Positions 8,031 through 17,223 of a DNA stretch of 64,000 nt are shown in pieces. The notes below the pieces were generated by a model that saw only the letters and a list, made by a program, of their open reading frames with translations, made no database searches and was not told where the DNA came from. Position 1 is the first letter of the stretch. Every line of letters begins with the position of its first letter. Made by a program: the position numbers and the translations under genes. The DNA is from Streptacidiphilus sp. 4-A2 (GTDB lineage Bacteria; Actinomycetota; Actinomycetes; Streptomycetales; Streptomycetaceae). The stretch is taken from NCBI GenBank assembly GCA_014284505.1, contig JAAFYY010000001.1, positions 5,753,845 through 5,817,844 of the forward strand, read 5' to 3'.

Positions 8031-9192
8031 TCAGCCCGCCAGCCGCCGCACCGCCGCCGCCACCCGCTCGTCGGTGGCGGTGAAGGCCACCCGCACAAAG
8101 GACTTCCCGGCCTCCCCGTAGAACTCTCCCGGGGCGACCAGCACCCCCTTCGCGGCGAGATCGGCCACGGTGTCCCAGCAGGGCTCGTCCCTGGTCGCCC
8201 ACAGGTAGAGGCTCGCCTGCGAGTGCTCGATCCGGAAGCCGTAGGCCTCCAGCGCGCCACGCAGCGCCTCCCGGCGGGCCGCGTAGCGCGAGCGCTGCTC
8301 GGCCACATGGGCGTTGTCCCCGAGCGCGGCCACCGTCGCGGCCTGCACCGGGGCGGGCACGATCAGACCGCTGTGCTTGCGGACCGCCAGCAGCTCGCCC
8401 AGCACCTCCGGGTCGCCGACCAGGAAGGCCGAGCGGTAGCCCGCCAGATTGGAGCGCTTGGACAGCGAGTGCACGGCCACCAGGCCGGTGCAGTCGCCGT
8501 CGGAGACGTCCGGGTGCAGCACCGACACCGGTTCGGTGTCCCAGCCCAGTTCCAGATAGCACTCGTCGCTGACCACCAGCACACCGTGCTCCCGCGCCCA
8601 GGCCACGGTCCGCCGCAGCTCGGCCACGGACAGCACCCGCCCGGTCGGGTTGGACGGGGAGTTCAGCCAGAGCAGCTTCAGCCCCTCCGGGTCGAGCTCC
8701 CACGGGTTCTCGTAGACCACGTGCTCGGCCCGCACCAGCCGCGCGCCGACCTCGTAGGTCGGGTAGGCCAGCCGCGGGTAGGCCACCCGGTCGCGGGGCC
8801 GAGGCCCAGCTGCGCCGGGAGCGAGGCCACCAGCTCCTTGGAGCCGACCAGCGGCAGCACATGCCGGTGCGTCAGCCCGGTCGCGCCCAGCCGCCGCTGC
8901 GACCAGTCCACCAGGGCGTCCCGCAGCTGCGAGGTGCCCCAGACGGTCGGATAGCCGGGGCTGTCCGCGGCGGCGGCCAGGGCCGCCTGGACCAGCTGCG
9001 GGACCGGGTCGACCGGCGTACCGACGGAGAGGTCCACGATGCCGTCCGGATCCCGGCCGCGGTCGCCTTGTAGGGCTCCAGCCGGTCCCAGGGAAAGACC
9101 GGCAGCAGCTGGGAGACGCGGCGCGCCGCCCCTCCGGACAGGAGGGACGGCGCGGCGGTGCTGTGGTGCACGGTCACTGGCTCAGCAGTCAC
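8031..9192 (-). CDS. dapC: Succinyldiaminopimelate transaminase (frame disrupted)
   Basis: PLP-dependent fold-type I aminotransferase that makes N-succinyl-LL-diaminopimelate in lysine synthesis. Segments: LPVFPWDRLEPYK, IVDLSVGTPVDPVPQLV, YPTVWGTSQLRDALVDW, LKLLWLNSPSNPTGRVLSV (the Asn that contacts PLP), VVSDECYLELGW, and the PLP-lysine segment HSLSKRSNLAGYRSAF. Frame changes are near 9050 and 8800. GTG 9192 was chosen because it overlaps the ferredoxin stop as GTGA; a later GTG at about 9168 is also possible. fdxA and dapC are a conserved actinobacterial pair and are translationally coupled here. The stop codon lies inside a tandem repeat array. Confidence 0.9.
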
Positions 9193-9509
9193 TGGTTCTG
9201 CGGCGGGAGGGCCGCGATCAGCGGGTGGTCCTTCTCGATCACGCCGAGCTTGGAGGCACCACCGGGAGAGCCGAGGTCGTCGAAGAAGTCGACGTTCGCC
9301 TTGTAGTAGTCCTTCCACTCGTCGGGCGTGTCGTCCTCGTAGAAAATGGCTTCGACCGGGCAGACCGGCTCACACGCGCCACAGTCGACACACTCGTCAG
9401 GGTGGATGTACAAGGACCGCTGGCCCTCGTAGATACAGTCGACGGGGCATTCCTCGATGCACGCCTTGTCCTTGACGTCGACACAAGGCTGCGCGATGAC
9501 GTAGGTCAC
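9189..9509 (-). CDS. fdxA: Seven-iron ferredoxin [3Fe-4S][4Fe-4S]
   Basis: Intact, 106 residues. Small electron carrier of the Mycobacterium/Streptomyces FdxA type. The first cluster region is CVDVKDKACIEECPVDCIYE and the second is CVDCGACEPVCPVEAI; the spacing of the first cysteines fits a 3Fe-4S centre, and the CxxCxxCxxxCP set fits a 4Fe-4S centre. The C-terminal extension after EDDTPDEWKDYY is usual for this class. The start is the GTG at 9507-9509, with GAGGAGG 9 bases upstream. It is divergent from the GNAT gene and overlaps dapC by 4 bases. Confidence 0.95.
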   Translation of the reverse strand: MTYVIAQPCVDVKDKACIEECPVDCIYEGQRSLYIHPDECVDCGACEPVCPVEAIFYEDDTPDEWKDYYKANVDFFDDLGSPGGASKLGVIEKDHPLIAALPPQNQ

Positions 9510-9620
9510 GCTGACGTTCCTCCTCGTAGGGGCTGGCATTCGCGCAGGGAGCGCGGCGTCGTCGATGCCCGCCTCTAGTATCGCCGTTCTACAGGGGCGA
9601 TTGCACTGGAGGTGGCGGTT

Positions 9621-10641
9621 ATGGCGGACAACACTATCGGAAGCGGCCGGGCGGAGGTCCAGATCACCCGCTCTGACCTGGGAAGACGTGTCTCAGTTCG
9701 CCGCATCACCGACATCTCGGACGGGCGTCCGGTATTCGCCGATGTGATCGGCGTGCTCACATCGTGGGACAAAGGCGTACTGACCGTGCTCGACCGGACG
9801 TCCGAAAGCGTGGTCATTCCGGAGAACACGCTGGTGGCGGCCAAAGCGGTGCCGCCCGCTCCGGTACGCCGGGGCAGCCGCGCGGTCGCGGCGCATCTCG
9901 CCGTCGGCGCGGACGAGCTCCAGCGGATCGCCGGACGCGGCTGGCCGGGCACCGAGCACGGCTCCCTGGGCGGCTGGGCGCTGCGGGCCGCGGCCGGCTT
10001 CACCCACCGGGCCAACTCGGTGCTGCCGGAAGGCGATCCCGGGCTGCCGCTGGACCAGGCGCTGGCCCGGATCACCGACTGGTACGCCGGGTTCGGCCTG
10101 GCCCCCGTCGTCCAGGTCGCCGCCGAGGACCCGCTGGACGCCGAACTCGCCTCCCGCGGCTGGACCCTGGGCGCACCGGCGCTGTTCCAGACCGCGCCGC
10201 TGGCCCCGCTGGTGGACGACCGGGCCGCGGCGGGCCGGGGTGCGGCTCAGCCGGGAGCCGGGCGACGGCTGGCTGGCGCGCTACCGCCGGGCCGCCGACC
10301 CGGCGCTCGGCGCCACGCCGCTGGCGGTGGTCACCGGCGGCCCCTCGGTCTGGTTCGCCACCGTCCCCGGGCCGCGGGGCGAGGCCCCGGCCGCGATCGG
10401 CCGCGGCGTGGTCGACGGCCGCTGGCTCGGCCTGGCCGCGATGGAGGTCGCCCCCGGGCACCGGCGCCGCGGCCTGGCCACCGCCGTGGTCGCGGCACTC
10501 GCCAGGGCCGCCGCCGACGAGGGCGCCGACCTGGCGTACCTCCAGGTGGAGCCGGACAACGAGCCCGCGCTGGCGCTCTATCAGCGGCTCGGATTCCGGA
10601 CCCACCACCGCTACCACTACCGGCGGCAGCCCGGGGCATAG
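9621..10641 (+). CDS. GNAT-family N-acetyltransferase with N-terminal SH3-like region (one frameshift)
   Basis: About 340 residues. The first 85 or so (ITRSDLGRRVSVRRI, VIGVLTSWDKGVLTVLDR) look like a small beta-barrel domain. They are followed by a degenerate N-terminal acetyltransferase half and a C-terminal GNAT core with GLAAMEVAPGHRRRGLATAV (acetyl-CoA pyrophosphate loop RRRGLA) and YLQVEPDNEPALALYQRLGF. The acyl acceptor is unknown. GGAGGT lies 7 bases before ATG 9621. A frame change near 10225 separates the two halves. The gene is divergent from fdxA across 111 bases. Confidence 0.8.
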
Positions 10642-10701
10642 CCCGGCGTCGGGCCGCTGATGCGGGCTCAGGGGCCCACGGGACGCATAGAATCCCCCGC
10701 G

Positions 10702-11558
10702 ATGACCGAGGAGAGCAGGGAGCGGTTCGCCGTCGAGGCGCGGGCAGCGCGGCCCGACCTCGTACTGCTGTGCCTGCTGATGGGCTTCGAGGCGGATCTC
10801 GGCGCGGCCGACAGCGCCGCGAGCCTGGAGTCGGCGACCCGCCCAGCCTCGACGCCCTCAACAAGCTCACCGCCCGCGCCGCCGCCGAGCTGGCGGCGGT
10901 CGGCGGCGCCCCGGAGCCCGCGCGGGCGGCGGCGCTGCTGGCGGGCGCGCTGGCGGGCGCGGCCGACCTGCGCGGCGGGCCCTCCGCGTACCGGCGGCTG
11001 GAGTCCTCACTGCTGCACCAGGTGCTGCGCACCGGCCGGGGGCTGCCGATCCTGCTCTCGGTGGTGTGGATCCATGTCGGCCGCAGCCTCGGGCTGCCGG
11101 TCTACGGGGTCGCCCTGCCTGGCCACTTCGTGGTCGGCGTCGGCGATCCGGAGGGCGAGTACGTGCTGGTCGACCCGTTCCGGGGCGGGCAGCCGCTGAC
11201 CCTGGCGGACGCCGGGGCGATCGTCGCCGAGGCCGGCTACCCGCTCGATCCGGAGATGCTGCGCCCGGCCGAGCCGGTGGACATAGTGCTGCGGATCCTC
11301 AACAACATCCGCAGCTGGGCCGCCGCCCGCCCGGAGCAGGCCCGCACCCAGCTGTGGGCGACCGAGTTGTCGCTGCTGCTCCCCCGGCACCCGGCGCAGC
11401 TGCGGCTGGAGCGCGGCGAGCTGCTGGTGCGCACCGGGCAGTTCATCGAGGGCGCGGTGGAGATGGAGTCCTACGCGCGGATCCTGGACGCCTTCGACCC
11501 GGAGTCGGCGGCGCGGGTCCGGCTGGAGGCCCGGGCGGCCCGGCACCGGCTGAACTGA
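10702..11558 (+). CDS. SirB1/transglutaminase-like family protein (one frameshift)
   Basis: About 285 residues. The core LLHQVLRTGRGLPILLSVVW then GLPVYGVALPGHFVVGVGD matches the SirB1 N-terminal domain, a papain/transglutaminase-like fold often followed by a TPR-like tail. The tail here contains LLPRHPAQLRLERGELLVRT and FIEGAVEMESYARILDAF, consistent with helical repeats. The usual catalytic Cys is not evident where a transglutaminase would have it (GLPILLSVVW), so enzymatic activity is doubtful. Function is not established for the family. A frame change is near 10845. ATG 10702 follows AT-rich CATAGAAT, which could be a -10 element for a nearly leaderless message. Confidence 0.75.
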
Positions 11559-11759
11559 ACCGCCGCGGGCCGACGGCGGGCCGACGGCCCGTATCCGAAC
11601 AATCGAGCGCTGTTCCTGCACAGCGGAGGTCGCCGGGAACCGACTGCGGCCTCCCGTGCGTGAGAGTTCGCGACGGCCCACGACGACCGCTGTCGGGCTG
11701 TCGTGAGGCACCTGGGTGAACGGCGTTCGAACGGGCCTGCTAGCGTCCAGTGGGCTTCC

Positions 11760-13256
11760 GTGCCCGAACCCGATCCGAAGGCGGCCTCCCCGGAGATGAG
11801 TCGATCCCTGACCCAGCCCGTGGCCGAGGTCTCGGCCGGGCCGGCCGAGACCGTACCGCTCTGGCAGCGCCCCCGGGTACAGGCCTGGACGCTGGCCGCG
11901 GTCTTCTTCGCGGCCTACTGCGCGATCTCCGTCCGGCGGCAGCTGCGGTTCCAGTCCACCGGCTACGACCTGGGGATATTCGAGCAGGCCATCCGCGCCT
12001 ACGCACACGGCGGGCTGCCGGTCACCCCGCTCAAGGGCCCCGGATTCGACCTGCTGGGGGACCACTTCCACCCGCTGCTGGTGGTCTTCGCGCCGTTCTA
12101 CCGGGTCTTCCCGAGCCCGGTCACGCTGCTGGTGGGGCAGGCGGCGCTGACCGCGGTGGCGGTGGTACCGCTGGTGCTGTGGGCGCACCGGGTGCGCGGG
12201 CCCCGGGTGTCGGCCTGGGTCGGGGTGAGCTTCGGCGCGTCCTGGGGACTGGCCGAGATGATCCACTTCGACTTCCACGAGGTGTGCATGGCGGTGCCGC
12301 TGCTGGCGTTCGCGCTGGCGGCGGCCGGGCAGGGGCGCTGGCGGGCGGCCGCGCTGTGGGGGCTGCCGCTGCTGCTGGTCAAGGAGGACCTGGGGCTGAC
12401 CCTGGCCATGCTCGGCGGGTATCTGGTCCGGGCGGGCAGAAACGTCTCGGCTGGTCGCTGGCGGCGGCCGGGGTGCTCGGCACCACGCTGGAGATGCTGG
12501 TGATCCTGCCCTCCATCAACCCGGGCGGCAGCTTCGACTACTGGAACGAGATATCCAGCGGCAGCACCCAGGGGCTGCCCGGACACCACCTGTCGCTGCT
12601 CTCCACCGGCCTGCACTTCTTCTGGCCGCCGGTGAAGTACTTCACCGTGCTGATGGTGCTGGCCCCACCGGCTTCCTGGCACTGCGCTCGCCGCTGGCGC
12701 TGCTGGTGCTGCCCACCCTGGGCTGGCGCTTCATCTCGGCCAACCCGAGCTACTTCGGCACCACCGAGCACTACAACGCGGTGCTGATGCCGATCGTGTT
12801 CGCGGCCGCGATCGAGGCGATGGACCGGGAGCGGGCGGTGCTGTCCGGCCGCCGGCTGCGGCAGCGGTGCGCGCTGGGGCTGGCGGTCACCCTCGGCACC
12901 CTGCCGCTGCACCCGCTGGTGGAACTGTTCGAGCCGGGCACCTGGACCACCCCCGCGCATGTCGGCGTCGCCAGGCGGATGCTGGCGCTGGTCCCGGACG
13001 GCGCGACCGTGGCCACCACCAACCGGCTGGCCCCGCAGCTGACCGGCCGGACCACGGTGACCCTGATCTGCCAGCCCACCCCGCCGCCGCTGCGGCCCCC
13101 GCAGTGGGTGGTGGCCGATGCCACCGACCCGACCAAGTACCCCTGCCGATGCCGCAGATCCTCGCCCAGGTGGCCGCCGACCAGCACTCCGGCGAGTACC
13201 GGCTGGTGGCCCGGCAGGACGGGATCACCGTGCTGCGGCTGGCCCGACCGGACTAG
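11760..13256 (+). CDS. DUF2079 multi-pass membrane protein (frame disrupted)
   Basis: About 500 residues with many membrane segments (LAAVFFAAYCAISV, LLVGQAALTAVAVVPLVLW, VSAWVGVSFGASWGLAEMI, AALWGLPLLLV). The N-terminal STGYDLGIFEQAIRAYAHGG and DHFHPLLVVFAPFYRVFPS are the hallmark of DUF2079, a family related in topology to GT-C glycosyltransferases; HFHP and the acidic GYDLGIFEQ loop lie where GT-C enzymes bind lipid-linked sugar. The soluble end (DGATVATTNRLAPQLTG, LVARQDGITVLRL) is typical of the group. Function is inferred only. Frame changes are near 12445, 12668 and 13142. The start is uncertain between GTG 11760 and ATG 11796. Confidence 0.8.
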
Positions 13257-13311
13257 CGGCCGCCTGGCGGGACCGGCGGCCGCCCGGCGGGGCCGACCGC
13301 CGTCCGGCGGG
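13257..13311. repeat. Degenerate G/C-rich repeat between convergent stops
   Basis: Three related units built on CGGCCGCCYGGCGGG (17-20 bases) fill the space between the stop of the DUF2079 gene and the stop of the response regulator gene. Confidence 0.5.
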
Positions 13312-13917
13312 CTAGAGCCAGCCCTTCTCCAGGGCGATGCGGACCGCCTCGGTGCGGTTGCGCGCGCCGGTCTTCTGGATCGCCGCGGAGAGGTAGTTGC
13401 GGACCGTCCCCTCGGAGAGGTGCAGCCGCTTGGCGACCGCGTTGTTGGCCGAGCCGTCCGCCGCCGCCGCGAGCACCTCGCGCTCGCGCGAGGTCAGCGG
13501 GTTGGCGCCCTCGGCCAGGGCGGCGGCGGCCAGGGTCGGATCAATCACCCGCTCGCCGCGCAGCACCCGGCGGATCGCCTCGGCCAGCTCGGACGCGGGC
13601 GCGTCCTTCACCAGGAAGGCATCCGCGCCGGCCTCCATCGCCCGGCGCAGATAGCCAGGGCGGCCGAAAGTGGTCACCATCACGATCCTGGTGGCCGGGC
13701 GGGCCCGGCGCAGCAGCGCGGCCGCCTCGATACCGGTCATCCCCGGCATCTCGATGTCCAGCACCGCCACCTCGGCGTCGTGCGCCACCGCCGCCTCGAC
13801 CACCTGGTCGCCCCGCGACACCTGGGCGACCACGTCGATGTCGCCCTCCAGCCCCAGCAGTGCGGCGAGCGCCTCCCGGACCATGCCCTGGTCCTCGGCA
13901 AGAAGAATTCTGATCAC
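13312..13917 (-). CDS. NarL/FixJ-family response regulator (DesR-like)
   Basis: Intact, 201 residues. The receiver domain has the acidic pair in ILLAEDQGMV, the phosphoacceptor Asp in AVLDIEMPGMTG, and the conserved Lys in FLVKDAPASEL. The C-terminal LuxR helix-turn-helix is NPLTSREREVLAAAADGSAN with LHLSEGTVRNYLSAAIQKTG. It should bind the promoter of its own operon or of nearby membrane genes. Its GTG start overlaps the kinase TGA (GTGA), so the pair is translationally coupled. With the upstream ABC exporter it forms a four-gene operon. Confidence 0.93.
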   Translation of the reverse strand: MIRILLAEDQGMVREALAALLGLEGDIDVVAQVSRGDQVVEAAVAHDAEVAVLDIEMPGMTGIEAAALLRRARPATRIVMVTTFGRPGYLRRAMEAGADAFLVKDAPASELAEAIRRVLRGERVIDPTLAAAALAEGANPLTSREREVLAAAADGSANNAVAKRLHLSEGTVRNYLSAAIQKTGARNRTEAVRIALEKGWL

Positions 13918-15139
13918 TGCTGCACGGTACCGGCGATCTGCTGCGCCACTCCCACGTTCGGCTGCGCCCGCAGCGGAACCGTGGCCCGCAGACTGAAGCC
14001 GCGGCCGCGGGGGCCCGGCCCGGTCTCCAGGGAGCCGTCGGCCAGCGCGAGCCGCTCCGTCAGCCCGGACAGCCCGTTTCCGGAGCCGGCCCGGCGGCTG
14101 CCCACCCCGTCGTCCACCACTTCCAGCCGCAGCGCCCGGGTGCCGTCCTCGGCGTAGAACTCGGCCAGCCGGACGGTGCAGTTGCCGGCGCCGCTGTGCC
14201 GGACGATATTGGTCGCGGCCTCGCGCAGCGCCCAGCCGAGCGCGCCCTCCTCCTCCGGACCGAGGCCCGGGTGGCCCTCGGCAATCGCCGGGTCGGCGTC
14301 CACCGTCACATCGGCGGCATTCAGCGCGGTGTGCAGCGCGGCGAGTTCCACCGCCAGCTTGGGCCGCCGGTAGCCGCCGATGGCTTCGCGGACGTCGACC
14401 AGCGACTGCCGGCTGACCTTCTCGATGTCGGCGATCTGCGCCCGGGCCTCGGCATAGCGCTCCTGGTCCAGGAAGCGGGCGGTCAGCTCGGTCTTCAGGG
14501 TGATCAGCGAGAGCGAGTGGCCGAGCAGGTCGTGCAGGTCGCGGGCCATCCGCAGGCGCTCGGAGGAGGCGGAGAGCGCCGCCACCGCCGCCCTGGCCTC
14601 GCGCAGTTCCTGCATGGTCCGGATCATGCCCTGCAACCCGGTCATCGCCGCGCGCCGAGGAAGGCGCTGAGGGCGGCGGTCCCGGTGGTGTACACGCTCT
14701 GGTGCCGACAGGTCGTCCCGACGAGCACCAGGATGCCGGTGACCCCGGCCACGCCCAGCAGGGCGTAGCGCGGGGCCAGCGTGACTCCGGTGGCGATGGC
14801 GGTGTAGGTGAGCAGGGTCAGCCAGTTGCCGCCGAGCAGGTAGCCGCAGCCGATGCCCATGGCGCCCATCGCCAGCAGCAGTCCCAGGTTGGTCCGGTTC
14901 ACGATCAGGGCCGTGCCCTGTACCTGCCGGCGCATCACCAGGGTGGCGTAGCAGCCGACGAACAGCGCCAGCGCCGTCCAGCCGGCGATCCGGGCCGGAA
15001 GCCCGTGCCGGTCGCCGACCAGGTCGCCGATCGGATAGGCCAGGTAGACCATCCACAGCAGCATCCAGCAGAGCTTGATCATCCTCTGCCGGCGGTTCTC
15101 CGGCGGCTGCCCGATCCGCAGCGCTGCGGCCTCAGTCAT
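13914..15139 (-). CDS. DesK-type sensor histidine kinase (one frameshift)
   Basis: About 408 residues. The N-terminal half has five or six membrane segments (LCWMLLWMVYLAYPIGDL, GWTALALFVGCYATLVM, NLGLLLAMGAMGIGCGYLLG, YALLGVAGVTGILVLVG). The dimerisation domain carries the phosphorylated His in RMARDLHDLLGHSLSLITLK, the HisKA_3 class. The ATPase has REAATNIVRHSG (N box), VVDDGVG and GNGLSGLTERL. With so little outside the membrane it probably senses a membrane property or a transported compound. A frame change is near 14650. AGGAGGGG lies 6 bases before ATG 15139. Confidence 0.9.
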
Positions 15140-15200
15140 TCCGTGCCCCTCCTGCCCTTCTCGTCGGTCCCCGGGGTCGGCCCCGCCCTTGTGTGTTTCC

Positions 15201-15269
15201 GGCAGATGAGTCTGCTGTGTCTTCCCGGCAGACGGGTCTGCCCCGGCCACGGGGTGTCCGTGACCGGGG
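15201..15269 (-). promoter_or_regulatory. Tandem hairpins between permease and kinase genes
   Basis: CCCCGGCCACGG 15241-15252 pairs with CCGTGACCGGGG 15258-15269 with one mismatch. Next to it, GGCAGACGGGTCTGCC and GCAGATGAGTCTGC are each self-complementary. They sit in the 136-base gap inside the operon and may act as an attenuator or RNA-processing site that separates transporter from sensor expression. Confidence 0.5.
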
Positions 15270-15275
15270 CTGCGC

Positions 15276-15987
15276 TCAGGACTCGCGGCGGTCCCGCTGG
15301 TAGAGGAAGGCCGCCAGGCCGATGAACACCACCGCGTTAGCCGAGCGAGGCCAGCACGGTGCCTCCGAGCGAGGAGCCGGTCTGGGCGACCCGGCCGAGC
15401 GGTCGTACAGCGCCATCGGGGTCCACTTGGCGAAGCTGCCGAAGCCGCCGCCGAACTGGCCGTAGGTGCCGCCGAGGATCAGCACCCGGTGTAGACGATC
15501 ATGATGATCGGCTGGATCGAGTCCGGCGCGGCGCGTAGCCGAGGGCCACGCCGAAGCGCGGCGAAGACGAATCCGCGACCCACAGCGTCAGCCCGAGCAG
15601 CAGCCATCGCTGCCGGAGAGCCGGACGCCCTCCCGTAGGCGATGGCGAAGAACCACCAGGATCGACGGCAGGGTGGAGCGGCAGTGGAGGCGATCTTGGC
15701 GACATAGCCGTAGCCGGGCAGGGCGGTCAGCCGCAGCTGGCGGGCCCAGCCGCTCTTGCGCTCCAGCGCGATCCGGTTGGCGTTGGTGGTCATCGAGGCG
15801 GAGACGGTGCCCAGGGTGGCCATGGCCACCATGAAGTAGGCCTTGACCGAGACCCCGGCCAGCGTGCTGACCGAGCCGTAGGCGTTGATCATCAGCAGGT
15901 AGAGCGCCGCCGGCAGGATCAGCGTGAAGATCAGGTAGCGGCGGTTCCGCAGCACCGGAGGATCTCCAGCTTGATGAGCGTGATCAT
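15276..15987 (-). CDS. ABC-2 type transporter permease (frame disrupted)
   Basis: About 237 residues, one subunit of an exporter with the next gene. Membrane segments are seen in RYLIFTLILPAALYLLMINA, AYFMVAMATLGTVSASM, SWWFFAIAYG, and the C-terminal NAVVFIGLAAFLYQRDRRES. The start MITLIKLEIL is typical of ABC-2 permeases. Several frame changes are needed (near 15952, 15690, 15600 and 15480, plus a tail region near 15350), more than in its neighbours, so real decay is possible. Its ATG overlaps the ATPase TGA as ATGA. Confidence 0.75.
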
Positions 15988-16973
15988 CGTGCGTTCTCCT
16001 TGTCGAGCGCGGCGGACTGGTCGGCGGCGTCCTGCTCGCCGGTGATGGCGACGAAGGCCTGCTCCAGGCCGACCCCGGCGACCTCCAGGCCGCGCGGGTA
16101 GAACCCGGCCCGGTAGATGGCGGCGACGGTGGCGTCGGCGTCGCTGCTGCTGATCCGGACGGTGTGGCCGCTGATGTCCAGCGCGGTGATCTCCGGGATG
16201 GTGCGCAGCAGGGACAGGTCCGCGCCGTCCTGCGGGTGGACGTCGAAGGAGATCTTGCGCAGCCCGGCCCGGGCCTTGATCTCGGCCGAGGTGCCGTCCG
16301 CGATCAGCCGGCCCTTGTGCATGACCAGCACCCGGTCGGCGAAGGCGTCCGCCTCCTCCAGGTAGTGGGTGGCGAACAGGACCGTGCGGCCCGCGTCGGC
16401 CTGGGCCCGCATCACGACCAGAAGGCCTGCCGGGCGTTCACGTCCATGCCGGTGGTCGGCTCGTCCAGGACGATCAGGTCGCTGTCCCCGGCGGTGGCCA
16501 GCGCGAAGCGGACCTTCTGCTCCTGGCCGCCGGAGAGCTTGTCGACCATGCGCTCGGCGATGTCGGCTATCCGGCGCTCTGCAGCACCTCGTCCACCGCG
16601 CCGCGCGGGTGGACCTTGCAGGCGAAGGCGACCAGCTCGCGGACCTTGACGTCGGGCATCAGCCGCCGCTCTGGAGCATCACGCCGATCCGGCCGTCCAG
16701 GATCGCCTGCCGCGGTGTCCCGCGAAGAGGGTGATGCTGCCGGCCGAGGGGTCGCGCATCCCGAGCAGCATGTCGATGCTGGTCGACTTGCCGGCCCCGT
16801 TGGGGCCGAGGAAGGCGACGGTTCCCCCGGGTGGAGCGTGAGTGGAGGCGATGATGTTGTTGACCGCCTTCACCGCCCCGTACTGCTTGCTGACGTTGCG
16901 GAAGACCGCCACCTCCCCGGAGCCCGGCCCCCTTCGGGCCGCCCCCGTGCGTTTGCTCTACGGACGTGCTCAT
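15984..16973 (-). CDS. ABC transporter ATP-binding protein, DrrA/CcmA type (frame disrupted)
   Basis: About 330 residues. It energises the ABC-2 permease that follows. Walker A is GPNGAGKSTSID, the Q loop lies in IGVMLQSGGL, the signature is DKLSGGQEQKVRFALA, Walker B is LIVLDEPTTGMD, and the switch His is in TVLFATHYLEEAD. The C-terminal extension (FDVHPQDGADLSLL, AGFYPRGLEVAGVGLEQAF) is typical of drug or lipid exporters. Frame changes occur near 16925, 16815, 16715, 16670, 16575 and 16425. The operon order ATPase-permease-kinase-regulator matches many Gram-positive systems that export the agent they sense. Confidence 0.85.
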
Positions 16974-17223
16974 CGCTTCCACTTCTCCCTCGGCCGGACC
17001 GCCGTACTGCTGACAGGGTCCAGAGTGGCGGATCCGCCCGCATCCGCGGCAGTGCCGCAGGTCCTGTGCCCGGCATGACGGATGTCATAGGCGGCGCCCT
17101 GATTCCCGTCCCGCCGATGGCCGCATCACGGCCTGATACCTGTGAGGCTGGTGATGCCCATGATTCTGGTCGGGTGGACTAGCCTCAGCGCGTTCGCACC
17201 ACAATCCACTGGGGAAGAGAACG

